Shown: positions 1-10,576, counted from the first letter of the stretch. The stretch is 64,000 nt of DNA from Iningainema tapete BLCC-T55 (GCF_014698965.1 NZ_JACXAE010000072.1:496001-560000); one strand, 5' to 3'. Numbers and translations: made by a program. Notes: generated by a model not told the origin, from the sequence alone.

Positions 1-672
1 TTTCCATATTACTAGCAAGCTTTGCTGTGCGATTTGCGCAAAAGTTATGGGTTGCTTAGATTAAACTCCCCACTACTTTTCAGTGTTTACACGGTAGACG
101 TTAGTATTTGAGATTAACGTTAATAGTGTGGTAAGTATAATTTTTTTACCGAAAAAAGTGCCAACAGTAGCTTTACTTAAGCTGTAAGTACTTATAGGTA
201 TCATTATGCAAAATAGATGACATGGCTATTAATTTTTTAATGGAGAATATCTGGATTATTGATTAAATATGGTGTAGTAAGGAGAAACTCTCGGAATGTG
301 ATTTACGTCTAGTGAAAAAGTTTGTCGTGTAAAAATTTAATATTTTTTTAAATGAATGAATAAAATTAAGCAGTACAATGTAGCTGGTCAACAAAAAGAC
401 TAATTTTTCGTATTAATTGATAGTATCATACTGTGTACGATAGGTTAATCATTAAACGCCTATTTACCGATGATCAGCAATGGCGATAAAAACCAAAGAA
501 TTTAAGCTTTGGATGTAATCTAATTACCTATTAAAATTGCTAAATTTCTGTTAATCTAGGGTAAATTTCCGGATTAACAGAGAATAATTAAGTATCTGAT
601 TCCTACGAAAACTGTATTAGAACTTATTATCAGGTTTATGACTTACGGTGAAACCCGTTGAGGATCTGTGTC
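1..672. other. AT-rich intergenic region, no gene seen
   Basis: No open reading frame with coding character and no RNA gene is visible here on either strand. The stretch is strongly AT-rich with scattered short direct motifs. It should contain the promoter of the deacetylase gene that follows, but I cannot point to a convincing -35/-10 pair. Confidence 0.5.
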
Positions 673-1587
673 GTGGAAAATCATAAATCGTTCGCATGGC
701 CGCAGGGAATATTATTTGCACTCACTGCTTTATGTGGTAGTTTAACCCTTGGTTTAATTTTACCAATAAATCCCAATACCATAGAGGCTCAGACAAAACC
801 AAGTACAAATCCAAAAATTATCGCCGCTCAAACACAAACAGCACAACGGATTGAAAAACTAAAGGCGGCGCTTTTGACGACTTGGCAGCAAGAAGCAAAA
901 GCTAAAGGTTTTGGCTACTTTTTACCAACACGCTTTCAAGGAGCAACAATTGTACAAGCAAAACTAAGTAAACCAGAGAAAGTAATTGCTCTCACCTTTG
1001 ATGATGGTCCTTGGGCTGGAACTACAGCACAGGTGTTAGATATACTGAAGAAAAATAACATCAAAGGCACATTTTTTGTTGTTGGGCAAAACTTAAAAGA
1101 GCATCCAGAAGTAACCAAGCGAATAGTGACAGAAGGTCATGCTATTGGTAATCATACTTGGCATCACTGGTATCACTATATGAATCCACAAGCAGCTGCC
1201 TTTGAGATAGAACGCACAACAGACCAAATCTATCAGATCACAGGGGTGAGAACAAATTTGTTCCGCCCACCAGGTGGAAAGATGCACAACGGGGTAGCTG
1301 ATTACGCCAGAAACAAAAAGTACGCGACTATAATGTGGTCATCGGATTCCATAGATTATAGCCGTCCCGGAGTGCCAAGGTTAATTAATAATGTGATGAG
1401 AGCGGCAAGCCCTGGTGGGATAGTTCTCCTACATGATGGCGGTGGAAACCGTTCCAACACTGTACAAGCTTTACCAGAGATTATTAATAAATTTAGAAAA
1501 CAAGGATATCGCTTTGTTACGATCCCAGAACTTCTAGAAATGCAAGATAAAGACGATCAAAAAGCGATCGCCGCTAGAAAGAAATAA
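673..1587 (+). CDS. Secreted polysaccharide deacetylase (NodB / carbohydrate esterase 4 family)
   Basis: This protein of about 304 residues should remove N- or O-acetyl groups from cell-wall or sheath polysaccharide outside the cytoplasmic membrane. Near the N-terminus is a hydrophobic segment (around LFALTALCGSLTLGLIL) that fits a signal peptide or anchor. The NodB domain follows from about residue 105, with motif 1 TFDDGPW (base and metal Asp), motif 2 GNHTWHH (metal His pair), motif 3 RPPGGK, the WSSDS stretch and motif 5 LLHDGGG. I chose the GTG at 673 because GAGGA lies 8 bases upstream; a TTG at 658 in the same frame has no ribosome site. The exact substrate is not visible. It converges with the glutamate synthase gene across a hairpin repeat. 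Confidence 0.9.
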   Translation: MENHKSFAWPQGILFALTALCGSLTLGLILPINPNTIEAQTKPSTNPKIIAAQTQTAQRIEKLKAALLTTWQQEAKAKGFGYFLPTRFQGATIVQAKLSKPEKVIALTFDDGPWAGTTAQVLDILKKNNIKGTFFVVGQNLKEHPEVTKRIVTEGHAIGNHTWHHWYHYMNPQAAAFEIERTTDQIYQITGVRTNLFRPPGGKMHNGVADYARNKKYATIMWSSDSIDYSRPGVPRLINNVMRAASPGGIVLLHDGGGNRSNTVQALPEIINKFRKQGYRFVTIPELLEMQDKDDQKAIAARKK

Positions 1588-1610
1588 AGCTCTCAAAGCA
1601 GGATAATTAA

Positions 1611-1669
1611 ACCACAGATAAACACAGATAATCCAGTTTCATCTGTGTTTATCTGTGTCCATCTGTGGT
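1611..1669. repeat. ACCACAGAT-type inverted repeat between convergent genes
   Basis: The left half repeats CACAGATAAACACAGAT units and the right half carries their complement (ATCTGTGTTTATCTGTG), ending in CTGTGGT. The whole forms a long imperfect hairpin. It lies between the ends of two convergent genes and could end transcription from both sides. Repeats of this look are scattered between genes in many filamentous cyanobacteria (recalled knowledge). Confidence 0.75.
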
Positions 1670-1690
1670 TCTTATTTAATTAGTTAACGA

Positions 1691-4600
1691 CTAAGGACTC
1701 ACAAGCTGTTTTTCTTCTACAGCTTGGGGATTTACCTCTGGACTATCAACCTCAGAAGGTGGAACTAGTTGCCAGAATTTGGGTAAAAACTCTTGCCAAG
1801 ATTGCAGGATCATCTTAGCTTTTGATGAACCAGTACGTTCCCCATGAACTTTAATTAAATCATGCAGTTGCTGTTCTCCTGCCTTGGTAATTACCCTTTG
1901 AAATTTAACATCGCGGTTGACTAACTCAGGAAACCCACCATCTTCATCTAAGAAGTAAGCAAGTCCACCAGTCATCCCTGCTGCTACATTGCGTCCTACT
2001 TTACCCAAGACAACAACCACACCGCCAGTCATGTATTCACAGCAATGATCCCCGGCTCCTTCAATTACCGCCATTCCTTTGGAATTACGCACAGCAAAGC
2101 GTTCTCCAGCTAAACCGTTAGCAAACAAGACACCTCCAGTAGCTCCGTAGAGACAGGTATTGCCAATGATCACATTTTGTGCTGGGTCATAAGTAGCTTT
2201 ATGACATGGTTTGATGATAATTTCCCCACCATTCATCCCCTTACCCACGTAGTCGTTGGCTTCTCCTTCTAGTGTCAAAATCATTCCTGGGAGATTGAAT
2301 GCACCAAAACTTTGTCCTACACTGCCTTTGAAGTGGAGGTTAATTTGCCCTTCAAAGCCGTTATCGCCGTACTTAGATGCAATTACCCCAGCTAAACGAG
2401 TGCCAATTGTTCTATCGGTATTGACAACTTTCCAAGTCTTGGTAACAGTAGAATGGTTACTAATCGCTGCTTGAATGTCGGGATCGGCAAGTAATTGATC
2501 GTCTAAAACTGCGCCGTTACTGTGGACTTGTTCGTGCTGTAGCCAACTGCGGTTTTCTCTAGTATCTGGTAGCTGAACTAAGCAGTCAAGGTTGAGTGAT
2601 TGTGTCTTGGTTAAATGTACGTCCTCACGCATTTTCAACAAGTCAGCACGCCCCATTATATCTGACAACTGACGATAACCAAGTTTTGCTAACAGACTAC
2701 GTACTTCTTCAGCTATGAAGTAGAAGAAGTTGACGACGTGTTCGGGGATGCCTTTAAACCGCTCGCGCAGTTCTTCTTTTTGAGAGGCGACACCTACTGG
2801 ACAGTTGTTGGTGTGGCAAATTCGTGCCATGATACAACCTTCGGCAATCATCGCGATGGAGCCAAAGCCAAATTCTTCTGCGCCCATCAAGGCACCCATT
2901 ACCACATCCCAACCACTCTTGAAGCCACCATCTACACGCAATATTACGCGATCGCGCAAACTATTTTTCATCAACAAGCGATGCACTTCGGTTAATCCCA
3001 GTTCCCACGGTGAACCTGCATGTTTAATTGATGACAGCGGTGATGCGCCTGTACCACCATCATGACCGGAAATTTGGATAATATCAGCGTTAGCTTTTGC
3101 TACACCAGCAGCAATGGTACCGATGCCAATTTCCGCTACTAGCTTCACTGATACCTGTGCTTGGGGGTTGATTTGGTGCAAGTCAAAGATTAACTGCGCC
3201 AAGTCTTCTATAGAATAGATATCGTGGTGCGGTGGTGGTGAAATTAAGGTGACACCAGGTTTGGAGCGCCGCAACATGGCAATGTAGGGGCTAACCTTTT
3301 TCCCTGGTAGTTGCCCACCTTCTCCTGGTTTTGCCCCTTGAGCGATTTTGATTTCAATTTGTTTTGCGCTCATCAAGTACTCTGGTGTGACACCAAAGCG
3401 CCCCGATGCAACTTGCTTAATTGCACTAGTTGCTCGATCGCCATTGCGCAAACCTTTTAAATGGGGCAAAGTGGGCGAGTAACCAGAACTATCCACATCA
3501 TCTAAGACTTGATAACGTACTGGATCTTCGCCACCTTCACCCGAGTTAGATTTACCCCCAATGCGGTTCATGGCGATCGCCAGAGTTTCGTGTGCTTCTC
3601 GCGACAACGCTCCTAAGGACATTCCCCCAGTACAGAAACGCTTCACAATCTCGCTGACTGGTTCCACTTCTTCAATTGGAATGGGTGAGCGATCGCTTTG
3701 TAAATCCAGCAAATCGCGTAAAGCCGTTACTGGTCTATTTTCCAAATACTTCTTGTATACTTCATAGTGATCGTATTTCTTCCCATCCACAGCTTTATGC
3801 AAAGCCTTCGCCAATTCTGGGCTGTTCATATGATACTCGCCCCCAGGACGGTAATTAACAAAGCCCAAATTTTCTAACTTCTTCGTCGTTAATTCTGGGA
3901 AAGCCTTACTGTGGATCGAAAGTACTTCTTGTGCTAGTTCTTTTGTACTAATGCCGCCGACACGGGAAATAGTGCCATAGAATCCCAAATCCAATAAATC
4001 CTTACCAATGCCAATCGCTTCAAAAATTTGCGCTCCTTGGTAACTCGAAAGCAGAGAAATTCCCATCTTCGAGAGAATTTTGAGCAAACCACCTTCCACC
4101 GCTTTGCGATAGTTAGTAAAAGCTTGCTCTAAACTCATGGCAGTAATTTTACCCCGCTCCATGAACTGCTGAGTTTTCGGATCTTGCCACCAATCACGCA
4201 CAGTTTCCAGCGCCATATAAGGACATACTGCCGCCGCACCATAACCAATCAAACAAGCAAAATGATGAGTACTCCAACATTGAGCCGTATCCACAACCAA
4301 AGACACCTTCATTCGCAATCCCTCACGAATCAAGTGGTGGTGTACAGCACCCACAGCCAACAACGGTGGAATATAAGTATACTCAGTACCAATTCCCTCG
4401 CCTTCAGTACCCCCCTTGATAAGGGGAGCCAGCGCTGCATCCGGGTTTCCCGACAGAGGCGTCTGGCGTTGGGTAGGGGGGTTCCTATCGCTCAATATCA
4501 AAATCTTCGCACCCGCCCGTACTGATTCCGCTGCTTGTGCCTGCAAATACTCTACAGCAGCTTTCAACCCTTCTGGACCATTAGCAATTTCAAACAAAGT

Positions 4601-6442
4601 TGACAATTGTGCCGTAGCAAAACCTGAATGCTTAATAGCCGACAAATCCTTACTAAAAACCAGCGGCGATGCTAACTTAATTTTCTTAGCATATTCTGGC
4701 AAAGGAAGCAACAAATTACCCCGTTCACCCAATGTAACAGTCAGCGACATCACCAAACTTTCCCGTAAAGGATCAATCGCCGGGTTAGTTACTTGAGCAA
4801 AGCGCTGTTTGAAATAGTCATACAGTAGATGGGGTTTTCCTGACAGTACAGCTAAAGGAATATCATCACCCATACAGAAAGTTGGCTCTTTACCTTCTAT
4901 CGCCATTGGCTGAATCACCATTTCCACATCTTCCCCGGTGTAGCCAAAGGCGATTTGTTGACGCAGCAAGGTTTGTCTGTCAATTGTCAATTGTCCTTTG
5001 TCAATTGTCCTTTGTCCGTTGCCGTTTTCTAATGACGAATGACTGATAACCAATGACGAATTAAGTTCCTGACAGTACTCGCTCAACCATTCCCCGTATG
5101 GTAGCTTCGCTGCCACACGCTGCTTAATTTCCCAATTCTTCAGTATTTCATGGGTTTCTAAATCCACGGCAATCATTTGCCCTGGTCCGAGCCTACCCTT
5201 CTCAAGGATGTCAGCTTCAGCAAAGTCTACCACACCTGCTTCTGAAGCTACCACAATGTAACCATCTTTAGTAATAACATAACGGGCTGGTCTTAAACCA
5301 TTGCGATCTAATGTTGCGCCAACTTTTTGCCCATCGCCGAACACCAAAAGCGCCGGTCCGTCCCAAGCTTCTTGTAACCCGCTATAGTATTCGTAGAAAT
5401 CTATAATTTCTGGGTAATCACGTAAAGAAGGTTGATTTTGGTATGCCTCTGGAACCATAATCATTAAAGCTTCTTCATGACTGCGTCCAGAGCGCACGAG
5501 TAACTCAAACACGTTATCTAGTGTAGCTGAGTCACTATTATTAACATGAACAAATGGTTTGAGTTCATCCAAGCGCTCTCCCCACACCGGATGACTAACA
5601 CTTGCTTCTCGTGCCATCATCCAGTTGATGTTACCCAACACGGTATTAATTTCACCATTATGACCTAAAAGCCGCATTGGTTGAGCTAAAGGCCATTTGG
5701 GCAGGGTGTTAGTACTAAAGCGGCGATGATAAACAGCAAAAGCACTTTTATACAGAGGATTTTTTAAATCCTGGTAAAAGTCTCCTAATACTGCCGATCG
5801 CACCATGCCTTTGTAGACAATTGTACGGTGTGAGAAAGAGCAGATGTAAAATTCTTCTGACCAATCGCTGTTGAGCAAATCACGGAAAGCTTTACCAATG
5901 CGACGACGAGTGATATACAGATGTCGTTCTAATTCCTCACCACTTTTATCTTGTGCGGCGACAAAAACTTGCTCAATCTGGGGTTGATTTTCTCTCGCTT
6001 GTACCCCTAATATATTAGACTGCACTGGTACTACTCGCCAGCCCAGTACAGTTAAATTTTCGCTACTTGCTACTTGCTCAACTGTTGCCCTAGCTTTTTG
6101 CGCAGCTTCTGGGTCTTGAGGTAAAAATAACATACCCACAGCTACGTTTTCTGTTGCGGATAGTTGTATTCCCTGTGCCGCTAAATCTTGTTGGAACAAA
6201 TCCCAAGGAATTGCGCTCAATATACCTGCGCCATCTCCTGAGTCTTGATCCGCACTACAACCACCTCTGTGCTCTAAGCAAGATAAAGCTACCAAGGCTC
6301 TGGCGACAATTTTATGGCTGGCAATGTTTTGGTAATGGGCGATAAAACCCACACCACAAGCGTCTCTTTCTTCTACTAACCACCTCTGCCCTTGTTCAAT
6401 ACTATCTGTTGTCTGTTCTTGATGCATCCGTTTGTGATTCAT
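1691..6442 (-). CDS. glsF: Ferredoxin-dependent glutamate synthase (Fd-GOGAT)
   Basis: This enzyme makes two glutamates from glutamine and 2-oxoglutarate with electrons from reduced ferredoxin, completing the GS-GOGAT cycle. The N-terminal Ntn amidotransferase nucleophile is the Cys in ERDACGVGF, freed by removal of a short propeptide. The central and FMN-binding domains follow ([23 protein letters not shown]), then the 3Fe-4S cysteines in [12 protein letters not shown] and the C-terminal beta-helix rich in glycine. I chose ATG 6442, which has AGGGA 6 bases upstream; TTG 6472 has none. At 1583 residues it is somewhat longer than usual because of two in-frame repeat-derived inserts (about residues 458-488 and 650-685). 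No separate small subunit is nearby, which fits the ferredoxin type. The symbol gltS is also used for it. Confidence 0.95.
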   Translation of the reverse strand: MNHKRMHQEQTTDSIEQGQRWLVEERDACGVGFIAHYQNIASHKIVARALVALSCLEHRGGCSADQDSGDGAGILSAIPWDLFQQDLAAQGIQLSATENVAVGMLFLPQDPEAAQKARATVEQVASSENLTVLGWRVVPVQSNILGVQARENQPQIEQVFVAAQDKSGEELERHLYITRRRIGKAFRDLLNSDWSEEFYICSFSHRTIVYKGMVRSAVLGDFYQDLKNPLYKSAFAVYHRRFSTNTLPKWPLAQPMRLLGHNGEINTVLGNINWMMAREASVSHPVWGERLDELKPFVHVNNSDSATLDNVFELLVRSGRSHEEALMIMVPEAYQNQPSLRDYPEIIDFYEYYSGLQEAWDGPALLVFGDGQKVGATLDRNGLRPARYVITKDGYIVVASEAGVVDFAEADILEKGRLGPGQMIAVDLETHEILKNWEIKQRVAAKLPYGEWLSEYCQELNSSLVISHSSLENGNGQRTIDKGQLTIDRQTLLRQQIAFGYTGEDVEMVIQPMAIEGKEPTFCMGDDIPLAVLSGKPHLLYDYFKQRFAQVTNPAIDPLRESLVMSLTVTLGERGNLLLPLPEYAKKIKLASPLVFSKDLSAIKHSGFATAQLSTLFEIANGPEGLKAAVEYLQAQAAESVRAGAKILILSDRNPPTQRQTPLSGNPDAALAPLIKGGTEGEGIGTEYTYIPPLLAVGAVHHHLIREGLRMKVSLVVDTAQCWSTHHFACLIGYGAAAVCPYMALETVRDWWQDPKTQQFMERGKITAMSLEQAFTNYRKAVEGGLLKILSKMGISLLSSYQGAQIFEAIGIGKDLLDLGFYGTISRVGGISTKELAQEVLSIHSKAFPELTTKKLENLGFVNYRPGGEYHMNSPELAKALHKAVDGKKYDHYEVYKKYLENRPVTALRDLLDLQSDRSPIPIEEVEPVSEIVKRFCTGGMSLGALSREAHETLAIAMNRIGGKSNSGEGGEDPVRYQVLDDVDSSGYSPTLPHLKGLRNGDRATSAIKQVASGRFGVTPEYLMSAKQIEIKIAQGAKPGEGGQLPGKKVSPYIAMLRRSKPGVTLISPPPHHDIYSIEDLAQLIFDLHQINPQAQVSVKLVAEIGIGTIAAGVAKANADIIQISGHDGGTGASPLSSIKHAGSPWELGLTEVHRLLMKNSLRDRVILRVDGGFKSGWDVVMGALMGAEEFGFGSIAMIAEGCIMARICHTNNCPVGVASQKEELRERFKGIPEHVVNFFYFIAEEVRSLLAKLGYRQLSDIMGRADLLKMREDVHLTKTQSLNLDCLVQLPDTRENRSWLQHEQVHSNGAVLDDQLLADPDIQAAISNHSTVTKTWKVVNTDRTIGTRLAGVIASKYGDNGFEGQINLHFKGSVGQSFGAFNLPGMILTLEGEANDYVGKGMNGGEIIIKPCHKATYDPAQNVIIGNTCLYGATGGVLFANGLAGERFAVRNSKGMAVIEGAGDHCCEYMTGGVVVVLGKVGRNVAAGMTGGLAYFLDEDGGFPELVNRDVKFQRVITKAGEQQLHDLIKVHGERTGSSKAKMILQSWQEFLPKFWQLVPPSEVDSPEVNPQAVEEKQLVSP
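4408..4484. repeat. Repeat inserted in frame in glsF (GTACCCCCC...GGGGGGTT type)
   Basis: The segment is bounded by GTACCCCCCTTGATAAGGGG on one side and GGTAGGGGGG on the other. It has the look of intergenic repeats of filamentous cyanobacteria but lies inside the glsF reading frame. It encodes a Pro/Gly-rich peptide (around [18 protein letters not shown]) between LILSDR and [14 protein letters not shown], two stretches that normally sit close together in this family. Confidence 0.75.
4975..5062. repeat. STRR-like tandem repeats inserted in frame in glsF
   Basis: Two runs of short tandem units occur side by side: TGTCAATTGTCCTT repeated, then degenerate AATGACGAATGACTGATAACC units. Both look like short tandemly repeated sequences of heterocystous cyanobacteria, yet they lie in the glsF frame and encode a polar peptide (around [15 protein letters not shown]) just before the conserved [11 protein letters not shown] segment. 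Confidence 0.7.
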
Positions 6443-7039
6443 ATACCATCCCTGACGTTGTGAAGTTAGCAATTTTGCTACTGAAGAGAAAAAAGAATAG
6501 CCAAAATTTAGGGAAAAAAAATTTTAACGTCGGGCTGCACATCTGTTTCACCCGTGTTAAAATTAGCCTTGTATTTTTTATGTGTTTATGCTGAGTCAGA
6601 CAAATCACTTTTGTCTTACGCATTTTTTATTCGTGTCTTGCTTTCTGTGCCAATTTTTTTCCCTGATGAAAAGCTAAGTTCGAGATTTTCGCCGTCTAGA
6701 CTCACCTAAAAAACTCAATTTAAATTACAAAAATATTTATTCCGATTTCCCAATAAAGCCAGAGTATTACATTAAGTACAATTTGACAATATTCGTCTTT
6801 GTTTTTAGTGGTGCTAAGTGCGCACTTAGCGCTACTACGAACCCATTGAAATTCTTTTGACTTACTAGGTAGGATTAATGATAAATTTTTTTGTTTATTT
6901 TTACAACAAGCAAAGATTCTTTATATACATTATCACGTTATAGTTCAAAACTTAGGTCATAAATCTTTGATATTGTCCAAAAAATTCAGTTAACGCGGCT
7001 TTCAAGCGATCGTTGTTACGCATTTCTCAACAAATTTCA
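6443..7039. other. Divergent intergenic region between glsF and the glycosidase gene
   Basis: About 600 bases without a convincing gene. It must carry promoters for both divergent genes. I looked for an NtcA site (GTA-N8-TAC) because glsF is a nitrogen-assimilation gene and found none. The only striking structure is the 18-bp palindrome at 6813-6830. Confidence 0.5.
6813..6830. repeat. Perfect 18-bp palindrome
   Basis: The sequence GCTAAGTGCGCACTTAGC is fully self-complementary. It lies in the divergent region about 210 bases before the glycosidase start and 370 before glsF. It may be a regulator site or the core of a dispersed hairpin repeat; the sequence alone does not decide. Confidence 0.6.
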
Positions 7040-8947
7040 ATGAAAATACATAATTGGCAACAACAGTATCAAAGTACTTTTGCTTCACGAGGCAAGAGTA
7101 AGTTGATCAAAGTTATGGGATTAGCAGTACTTTCGCTAGTACTGTGTTTAATTGTGACTACTTATACTAATAGTAGCACAAAACTATTAGCAGAAACTAA
7201 CCAGAAGGAATATTCTGTATCGGGAGTAATATCCGCAGGTAATCAAATTTCTCTCAATGGTCGCACTTACTCTGGGGCTTGGCTTGTTCGTCGGACTACA
7301 AATGCTTCTTTAAAAACTTATCTGAGTGATGGAGTAATTAGCCAATTAATGGGGGTAGATTTACTCGACAGCAATCATCCAAACCAACAACAAGTAAAGT
7401 GGTTTTCATCACCTCAAAGTTCCGTACTATTAGCAAGTATATTGGCTGGTGGATATCGCTATTTAGATATTTCTCCTTTAACACAAACAGCAGCATGGCA
7501 ACTACAAGTATATGGCGATACCTTAGTAATTTCTACTCCAACTGCCAAAGTGGTGGACATCAATGATAATAAGCAAGATTTGAGTAGCATAGTCGTAACC
7601 TTAGATCGTCCAGTATCTTGGCAAGTTAGTCAACAGGGGAGCAGGGGAGTCGGGGAGTCGGAGAATGAGGGGGGGTTTTCAGTACCACGGAAAGATTGGG
7701 CGATCTCCATAGATGGTATAGCCGATCCTTCAGTGCTTCAACGCTATAATCCGCTTACAGACGTTCCGGCGGAACGTCTCTACCTAATTAAACAGGTACA
7801 GGTAATCAACAACCAAACAATTATTCATCTTTCGGTTCCGGTTGGTTTGTCTGTTCGCGTCAGTAGTTTAGCCAACCCCAATCGCCTCATCATTGATATT
7901 CGAGCGGATACTCTAGTACAACGTTCAATCACCTGGGCATCGGGATTACGTTGGCAACAGCAGTATCGTACCTTAAATCAGGAACGCTTTGCGGTGGTGT
8001 GGTTAGAAATTAATCCTCGTACTTCTGGACTAAAGTTGAAACCGATTTGGACGCAAGAAGATACTTTGGTAGGAACAGCACCAATAATTCAAACTGCACA
8101 AAAAACAGGGGCTTACGCCGCAATTAACGGTGGTTATTTTAATCGGAACAATCGCTTACCTTTGGGAGCAATTCGTCGCGATGGACAATGGTTGTCAAGT
8201 CCGATTTTAAATCGAGGGGCGATCGCTTGGAATGATGCAGGACAGTTTTACATTGCCCGTTTAGTCTGGCAAGAAACTTTAATTGGGGCAAATAATTTAC
8301 AACTGCCGATTTCAAATCTCAATAGCGGCTACGTTCAAAGTGGCCTTGCCCGTTATACTCCTAGTTGGGGAGTAACTTACACTCCTCTAACTGACAACGA
8401 AATTATCTTTGTGGTACAAAAAAACCAAGTTACCAATCAGTTACCAGGGGGTAAGGCAGGTGAAACGACTATTCCCATTCCACCAAATGGCTACCTGCTC
8501 ACACTGCGTGGTAACACCACTGGTATAAACATGCCTATAGGCTCTTCTGTGCGCATTGTCAGTACTACCAATCCATCTGATTTTAGCCGTTACCCTCATA
8601 TATTGGGCGCAGGACCAGTGTTACTTCTCAATCGTCAAATTGTCCTTGATGGCAAAGGCGAAAAATTCAACAATGCTTTTATTACTCAAAAAGCCATTCG
8701 TAGCGGTATTTGTACAACTGGAGCAGGAAATCTCATTATTGCTGCTGTACATAACCGTGTTGGTGGTGCAGGGCCAAATTTAGCAGAACACGCACAACTA
8801 ATGCAGCAATTGGGATGTATCAATGCCTTAAATTTAGACGGTGGTAGTTCTACTAGCCTTTACTTGGGAGGACAACTACTTGATCGTTTTCCCAGTACTG
8901 CTGCTCGTATTCATAACGCGATCGGTATATTCCTACAACAGAAATAA
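7040..8947 (+). CDS. Phosphodiester glycosidase family protein (NAGPA/DUF2233 domain), membrane-anchored
   Basis: About 635 residues. An N-terminal membrane segment (VMGLAVLSLVLCLIVTTY) is followed by a long exported region, then from about residue 320 a C-terminal NAGPA/DUF2233-type domain with AAINGGYFNRNN, GAGPVLL and the closing LNLDGGSSTSLYLGG motif. The family includes the enzyme uncovering mannose-6-phosphate in animals; bacterial members are thought to cut phosphodiester-linked sugars in envelope polymers. The substrate here is unknown. ATG 7040 is preferred over TTG 7013; neither has a strong ribosome site. Two repeat-derived stretches sit in frame in the N-terminal half (7635-7676 and 7759-7779) and encode a Gly/Ser/Glu-rich linker and the peptide DVPAERLYL. 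Confidence 0.85.
   Translation: MKIHNWQQQYQSTFASRGKSKLIKVMGLAVLSLVLCLIVTTYTNSSTKLLAETNQKEYSVSGVISAGNQISLNGRTYSGAWLVRRTTNASLKTYLSDGVISQLMGVDLLDSNHPNQQQVKWFSSPQSSVLLASILAGGYRYLDISPLTQTAAWQLQVYGDTLVISTPTAKVVDINDNKQDLSSIVVTLDRPVSWQVSQQGSRGVGESENEGGFSVPRKDWAISIDGIADPSVLQRYNPLTDVPAERLYLIKQVQVINNQTIIHLSVPVGLSVRVSSLANPNRLIIDIRADTLVQRSITWASGLRWQQQYRTLNQERFAVVWLEINPRTSGLKLKPIWTQEDTLVGTAPIIQTAQKTGAYAAINGGYFNRNNRLPLGAIRRDGQWLSSPILNRGAIAWNDAGQFYIARLVWQETLIGANNLQLPISNLNSGYVQSGLARYTPSWGVTYTPLTDNEIIFVVQKNQVTNQLPGGKAGETTIPIPPNGYLLTLRGNTTGINMPIGSSVRIVSTTNPSDFSRYPHILGAGPVLLLNRQIVLDGKGEKFNNAFITQKAIRSGICTTGAGNLIIAAVHNRVGGAGPNLAEHAQLMQQLGCINALNLDGGSSTSLYLGGQLLDRFPSTAARIHNAIGIFLQQK
7635..7676. repeat. STRR1-like GGGGAGT tandem repeat inside a coding region
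   Basis: Tandem GGGGAG(T/C) units run through the glycosidase gene and are read as GSRGVGE. They resemble the CCCCA(A/G)T heptamer class of short tandem repeats in heterocystous cyanobacteria, seen on the complementary strand. Confidence 0.7.
7759..7779. repeat. GACGTTCC-type palindrome inside the glycosidase gene
   Basis: The element has AGACGTTCC, a short GC centre, then GGAACGTCT, with CTAC following on the right. It belongs to the GTAGAGACG palindrome family found at eight other places in the window. Here it is translated within the exported part of the glycosidase. Confidence 0.8.
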
Positions 8948-9175
8948 TTTTGAAGTTTACTTAATAGTTACCCTAGCTTTGATGAAGACTTTGTATAGAC
9001 AAGGCATTTTTATTAGTAATTGATTACACCATAGTATGTGATGAGTGTTATGTTGGGCAGAGGTGGCATAAATTGCTAGTTCTCACGGTTGCAACATCAC
9101 GCCATATTTTTCATCAATTGATCAGATTACTCAGTGTCTTAAGTGCATCGAAATCTTTACTAAAACGAGGTAACT

Positions 9176-9604
9176 ATGGCTCAAATTCAAGAAGCAACAC
9201 AAATTAACACATTGCCCCTACCCTCAAATGTTACACCCAAAGGCATTGCTGCTACAGAACTACGTCCTTGGGGTTCTTTTACAGTTTTGGAAGAAGGACG
9301 GGGATACAAAATTAAGCGCATCGAAGTTAAACCTGGGCATCGCCTCAGCCTACAAATGCACCATCACCGCAGCGAACACTGGATTGTTGTTTCTGGTACA
9401 GCTAGGGTAGTTTGTGGTGATTCAGAAGTACTACTCAAAAATAATCAATCAACCTATGTACCCCAATGTACAGCACATCGTCTCGAGAATCCTGGTGTGA
9501 TTCCCTTGGTATTGATTGAAGTACAAAATGGCGAATACCTTGGCGAAGATGATATTATCCGCTACCAAGATGACTACGCTCGTACCGAAGGAAAAAAATC
9601 GTAG
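9176..9604 (+). CDS. Cupin protein like the mannose-6-phosphate isomerase domain of type II PMI/GMP
   Basis: The 142-residue protein is a single cupin barrel. The cupin motif shows in GHRLSLQMHHHRSEHWIVVSG, with the metal-binding His cluster and Glu, and in the second motif with YVPQCTAHRLEN. LIEVQNGEYLGEDDIIRYQDDYAR is the usual end of the isomerase domain of ManC-type bifunctional enzymes. It therefore probably interconverts fructose-6-phosphate and mannose-6-phosphate, supplying mannose for polysaccharide, although some stand-alone members may have other substrates. GAGG lies 7 bases before the ATG. The gene stands alone and ends before two hairpins. Confidence 0.85.
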   Translation: MAQIQEATQINTLPLPSNVTPKGIAATELRPWGSFTVLEEGRGYKIKRIEVKPGHRLSLQMHHHRSEHWIVVSGTARVVCGDSEVLLKNNQSTYVPQCTAHRLENPGVIPLVLIEVQNGEYLGEDDIIRYQDDYARTEGKKS

Positions 9605-9623
9605 CTCGTCAATATCGAAAATT

Positions 9624-9644
9624 CGACACCCTAGAAGGGTGTCG
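9624..9644. repeat. Hairpin after the cupin gene
   Basis: CGACACCCTAGAAGGGTGTCG is close to a perfect inverted repeat, 20 bases after the cupin stop. With the next hairpin at 9654-9677 it probably ends that transcript. Confidence 0.6.
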
Positions 9645-9653
9645 CTAGACGTA

Positions 9654-9681
9654 CAAAGCCTGCCTACGCAGGCTTTGTTTG
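9654..9681 (+). terminator. Probable terminator of the cupin gene
   Basis: CAAAGCCTGCC and GGCAGGCTTTG-like arms (11 bp, with TAC-type loop) are followed by TTTG. The stem is strong and stands between two same-strand genes. The T run is short, so it may instead be one of the dispersed CCTGCCTACGCAGG repeats of these genomes. Confidence 0.55.
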
Positions 9682-9779
9682 ATTATCCCCACATAAGCTT
9701 GGTGTGGGCGTATTGCACGCCAGCTACATACTTCCCTTTAACATATTAAAATAGGGTGTTTCCTTACTTGAAAATTTCT

Positions 9780-10106
9780 ATGCTCAAACTGAGTCCAGAA
9801 GCCGCAAAAGAGATTGGGCGATTAAAATTAAAGCAGCCGGAAAACGTTTTGTTTCGATTGGCTGTTAAACCAGGCGGCTGTGCTGGATGGTTTTACGATA
9901 TGTCTTTTGATGCGGCGATCGCAACTGACGACCAAATTTTTGATTGTCATGGTCTTCAGGTGATTATAGATCCAGAAAGTTTGAATTACCTTGATGGTCT
10001 ACTCTTGGACTATTCTGAGGACTTGATGGGCGGTGGTTTTCGTTTTAATAACCCCATTGCCCACGCTAATTGTAGTTGTGGCAATTCATTTTCCATTATG
10101 ACATAA
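9780..10106 (+). CDS. HesB/IscA/SufA-family iron-sulfur cluster carrier protein
   Basis: The 108-residue A-type carrier protein holds and passes Fe-S clusters to target proteins in the cytoplasm. The three cluster-binding cysteines of the family are present: one in the GGCAGW motif and two in the C-terminal NCSCGNSF. The start was set at ATG 9780 (MLKLSPEAAKEI), the usual family N-terminus; a GTG at 9756 would add eight residues without homology. The gene lies just before the ribosomal operon promoter, whose -35 box begins five bases after its stop codon. Which of the IscA, SufA or HesB roles it has cannot be told. Confidence 0.88.
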   Translation: MLKLSPEAAKEIGRLKLKQPENVLFRLAVKPGGCAGWFYDMSFDAAIATDDQIFDCHGLQVIIDPESLNYLDGLLLDYSEDLMGGGFRFNNPIAHANCSCGNSFSIMT

Positions 10107-10110
10107 AAGT

Positions 10111-10140
10111 TTGACAAAAATCAACTATAAGAGCTATAAT
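10111..10140 (+). promoter_or_regulatory. Consensus sigma70 promoter of the str operon
   Basis: TTGACA at 10111-10116 and TATAAT at 10135-10140 are both perfect consensus hexamers, separated by 18 bases. Transcription would start near 10147, giving a leader of about 40 bases before rpsL. Such a strong promoter fits the housekeeping ribosomal genes downstream. Confidence 0.85.
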
Positions 10141-10186
10141 TAGGATTTGTTAAAACTTAGACAACAAGCAGCAATGGCTGTAACTC

Positions 10187-10567
10187 ATGCCAACCATACA
10201 GCAACTAATACGTAGTGAGCGCGAACTAGCGCGTCAGAAAACCAAGTCCCCAGCTCTAAAGCAATGCCCTCAACGTAGAGGGGTATGTACTAGGGTATAC
10301 ACAACAACACCGAAAAAGCCTAACTCAGCTCTGCGCAAAGTAGCAAGGGTAAGATTGACATCTGGATTTGAAGTTACGGCTTATATTCCAGGTATCGGTC
10401 ACAACCTCCAAGAACACTCAGTAGTAATGATTCGCGGCGGTAGGGTTAAGGATTTACCCGGCGTGAGATATCACATCATCCGTGGCACATTAGATACAGC
10501 CGGAGTCAAAGACCGTAAGCAAGGACGTTCCAAATATGGAACTAAGCGTCCCAAAGCCAAGCAGTAA
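10187..10567 (+). CDS. rpsL: 30S ribosomal protein S12
   Basis: The 126-residue protein lies at the decoding centre of the small subunit and monitors codon-anticodon pairing. Conserved signatures are PTIQQLIR at the start, [15 protein letters not shown] with the residues where streptomycin resistance mutations map, and the Lys/Arg-rich C-terminus [14 protein letters not shown]. The length is normal. No clear Shine-Dalgarno sequence precedes the ATG, as is common in cyanobacteria. It is the first gene of the str operon, directly behind the promoter at 10111-10140. Confidence 0.98.
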   Translation: MPTIQQLIRSERELARQKTKSPALKQCPQRRGVCTRVYTTTPKKPNSALRKVARVRLTSGFEVTAYIPGIGHNLQEHSVVMIRGGRVKDLPGVRYHIIRGTLDTAGVKDRKQGRSKYGTKRPKAKQ

Positions 10568-10576
10568 GCAAGCGTA

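Noticed and set aside
6443-6472. TTG start adding ten residues to Fd-GOGAT
   Set aside because: No ribosome site before it, while ATG 6442 has AGGGA at good spacing.
6781-6860. NtcA site before glsF
   Set aside because: GTA and TAC triplets occur here but with spacing of 10, not 8, and no matching -10 box.
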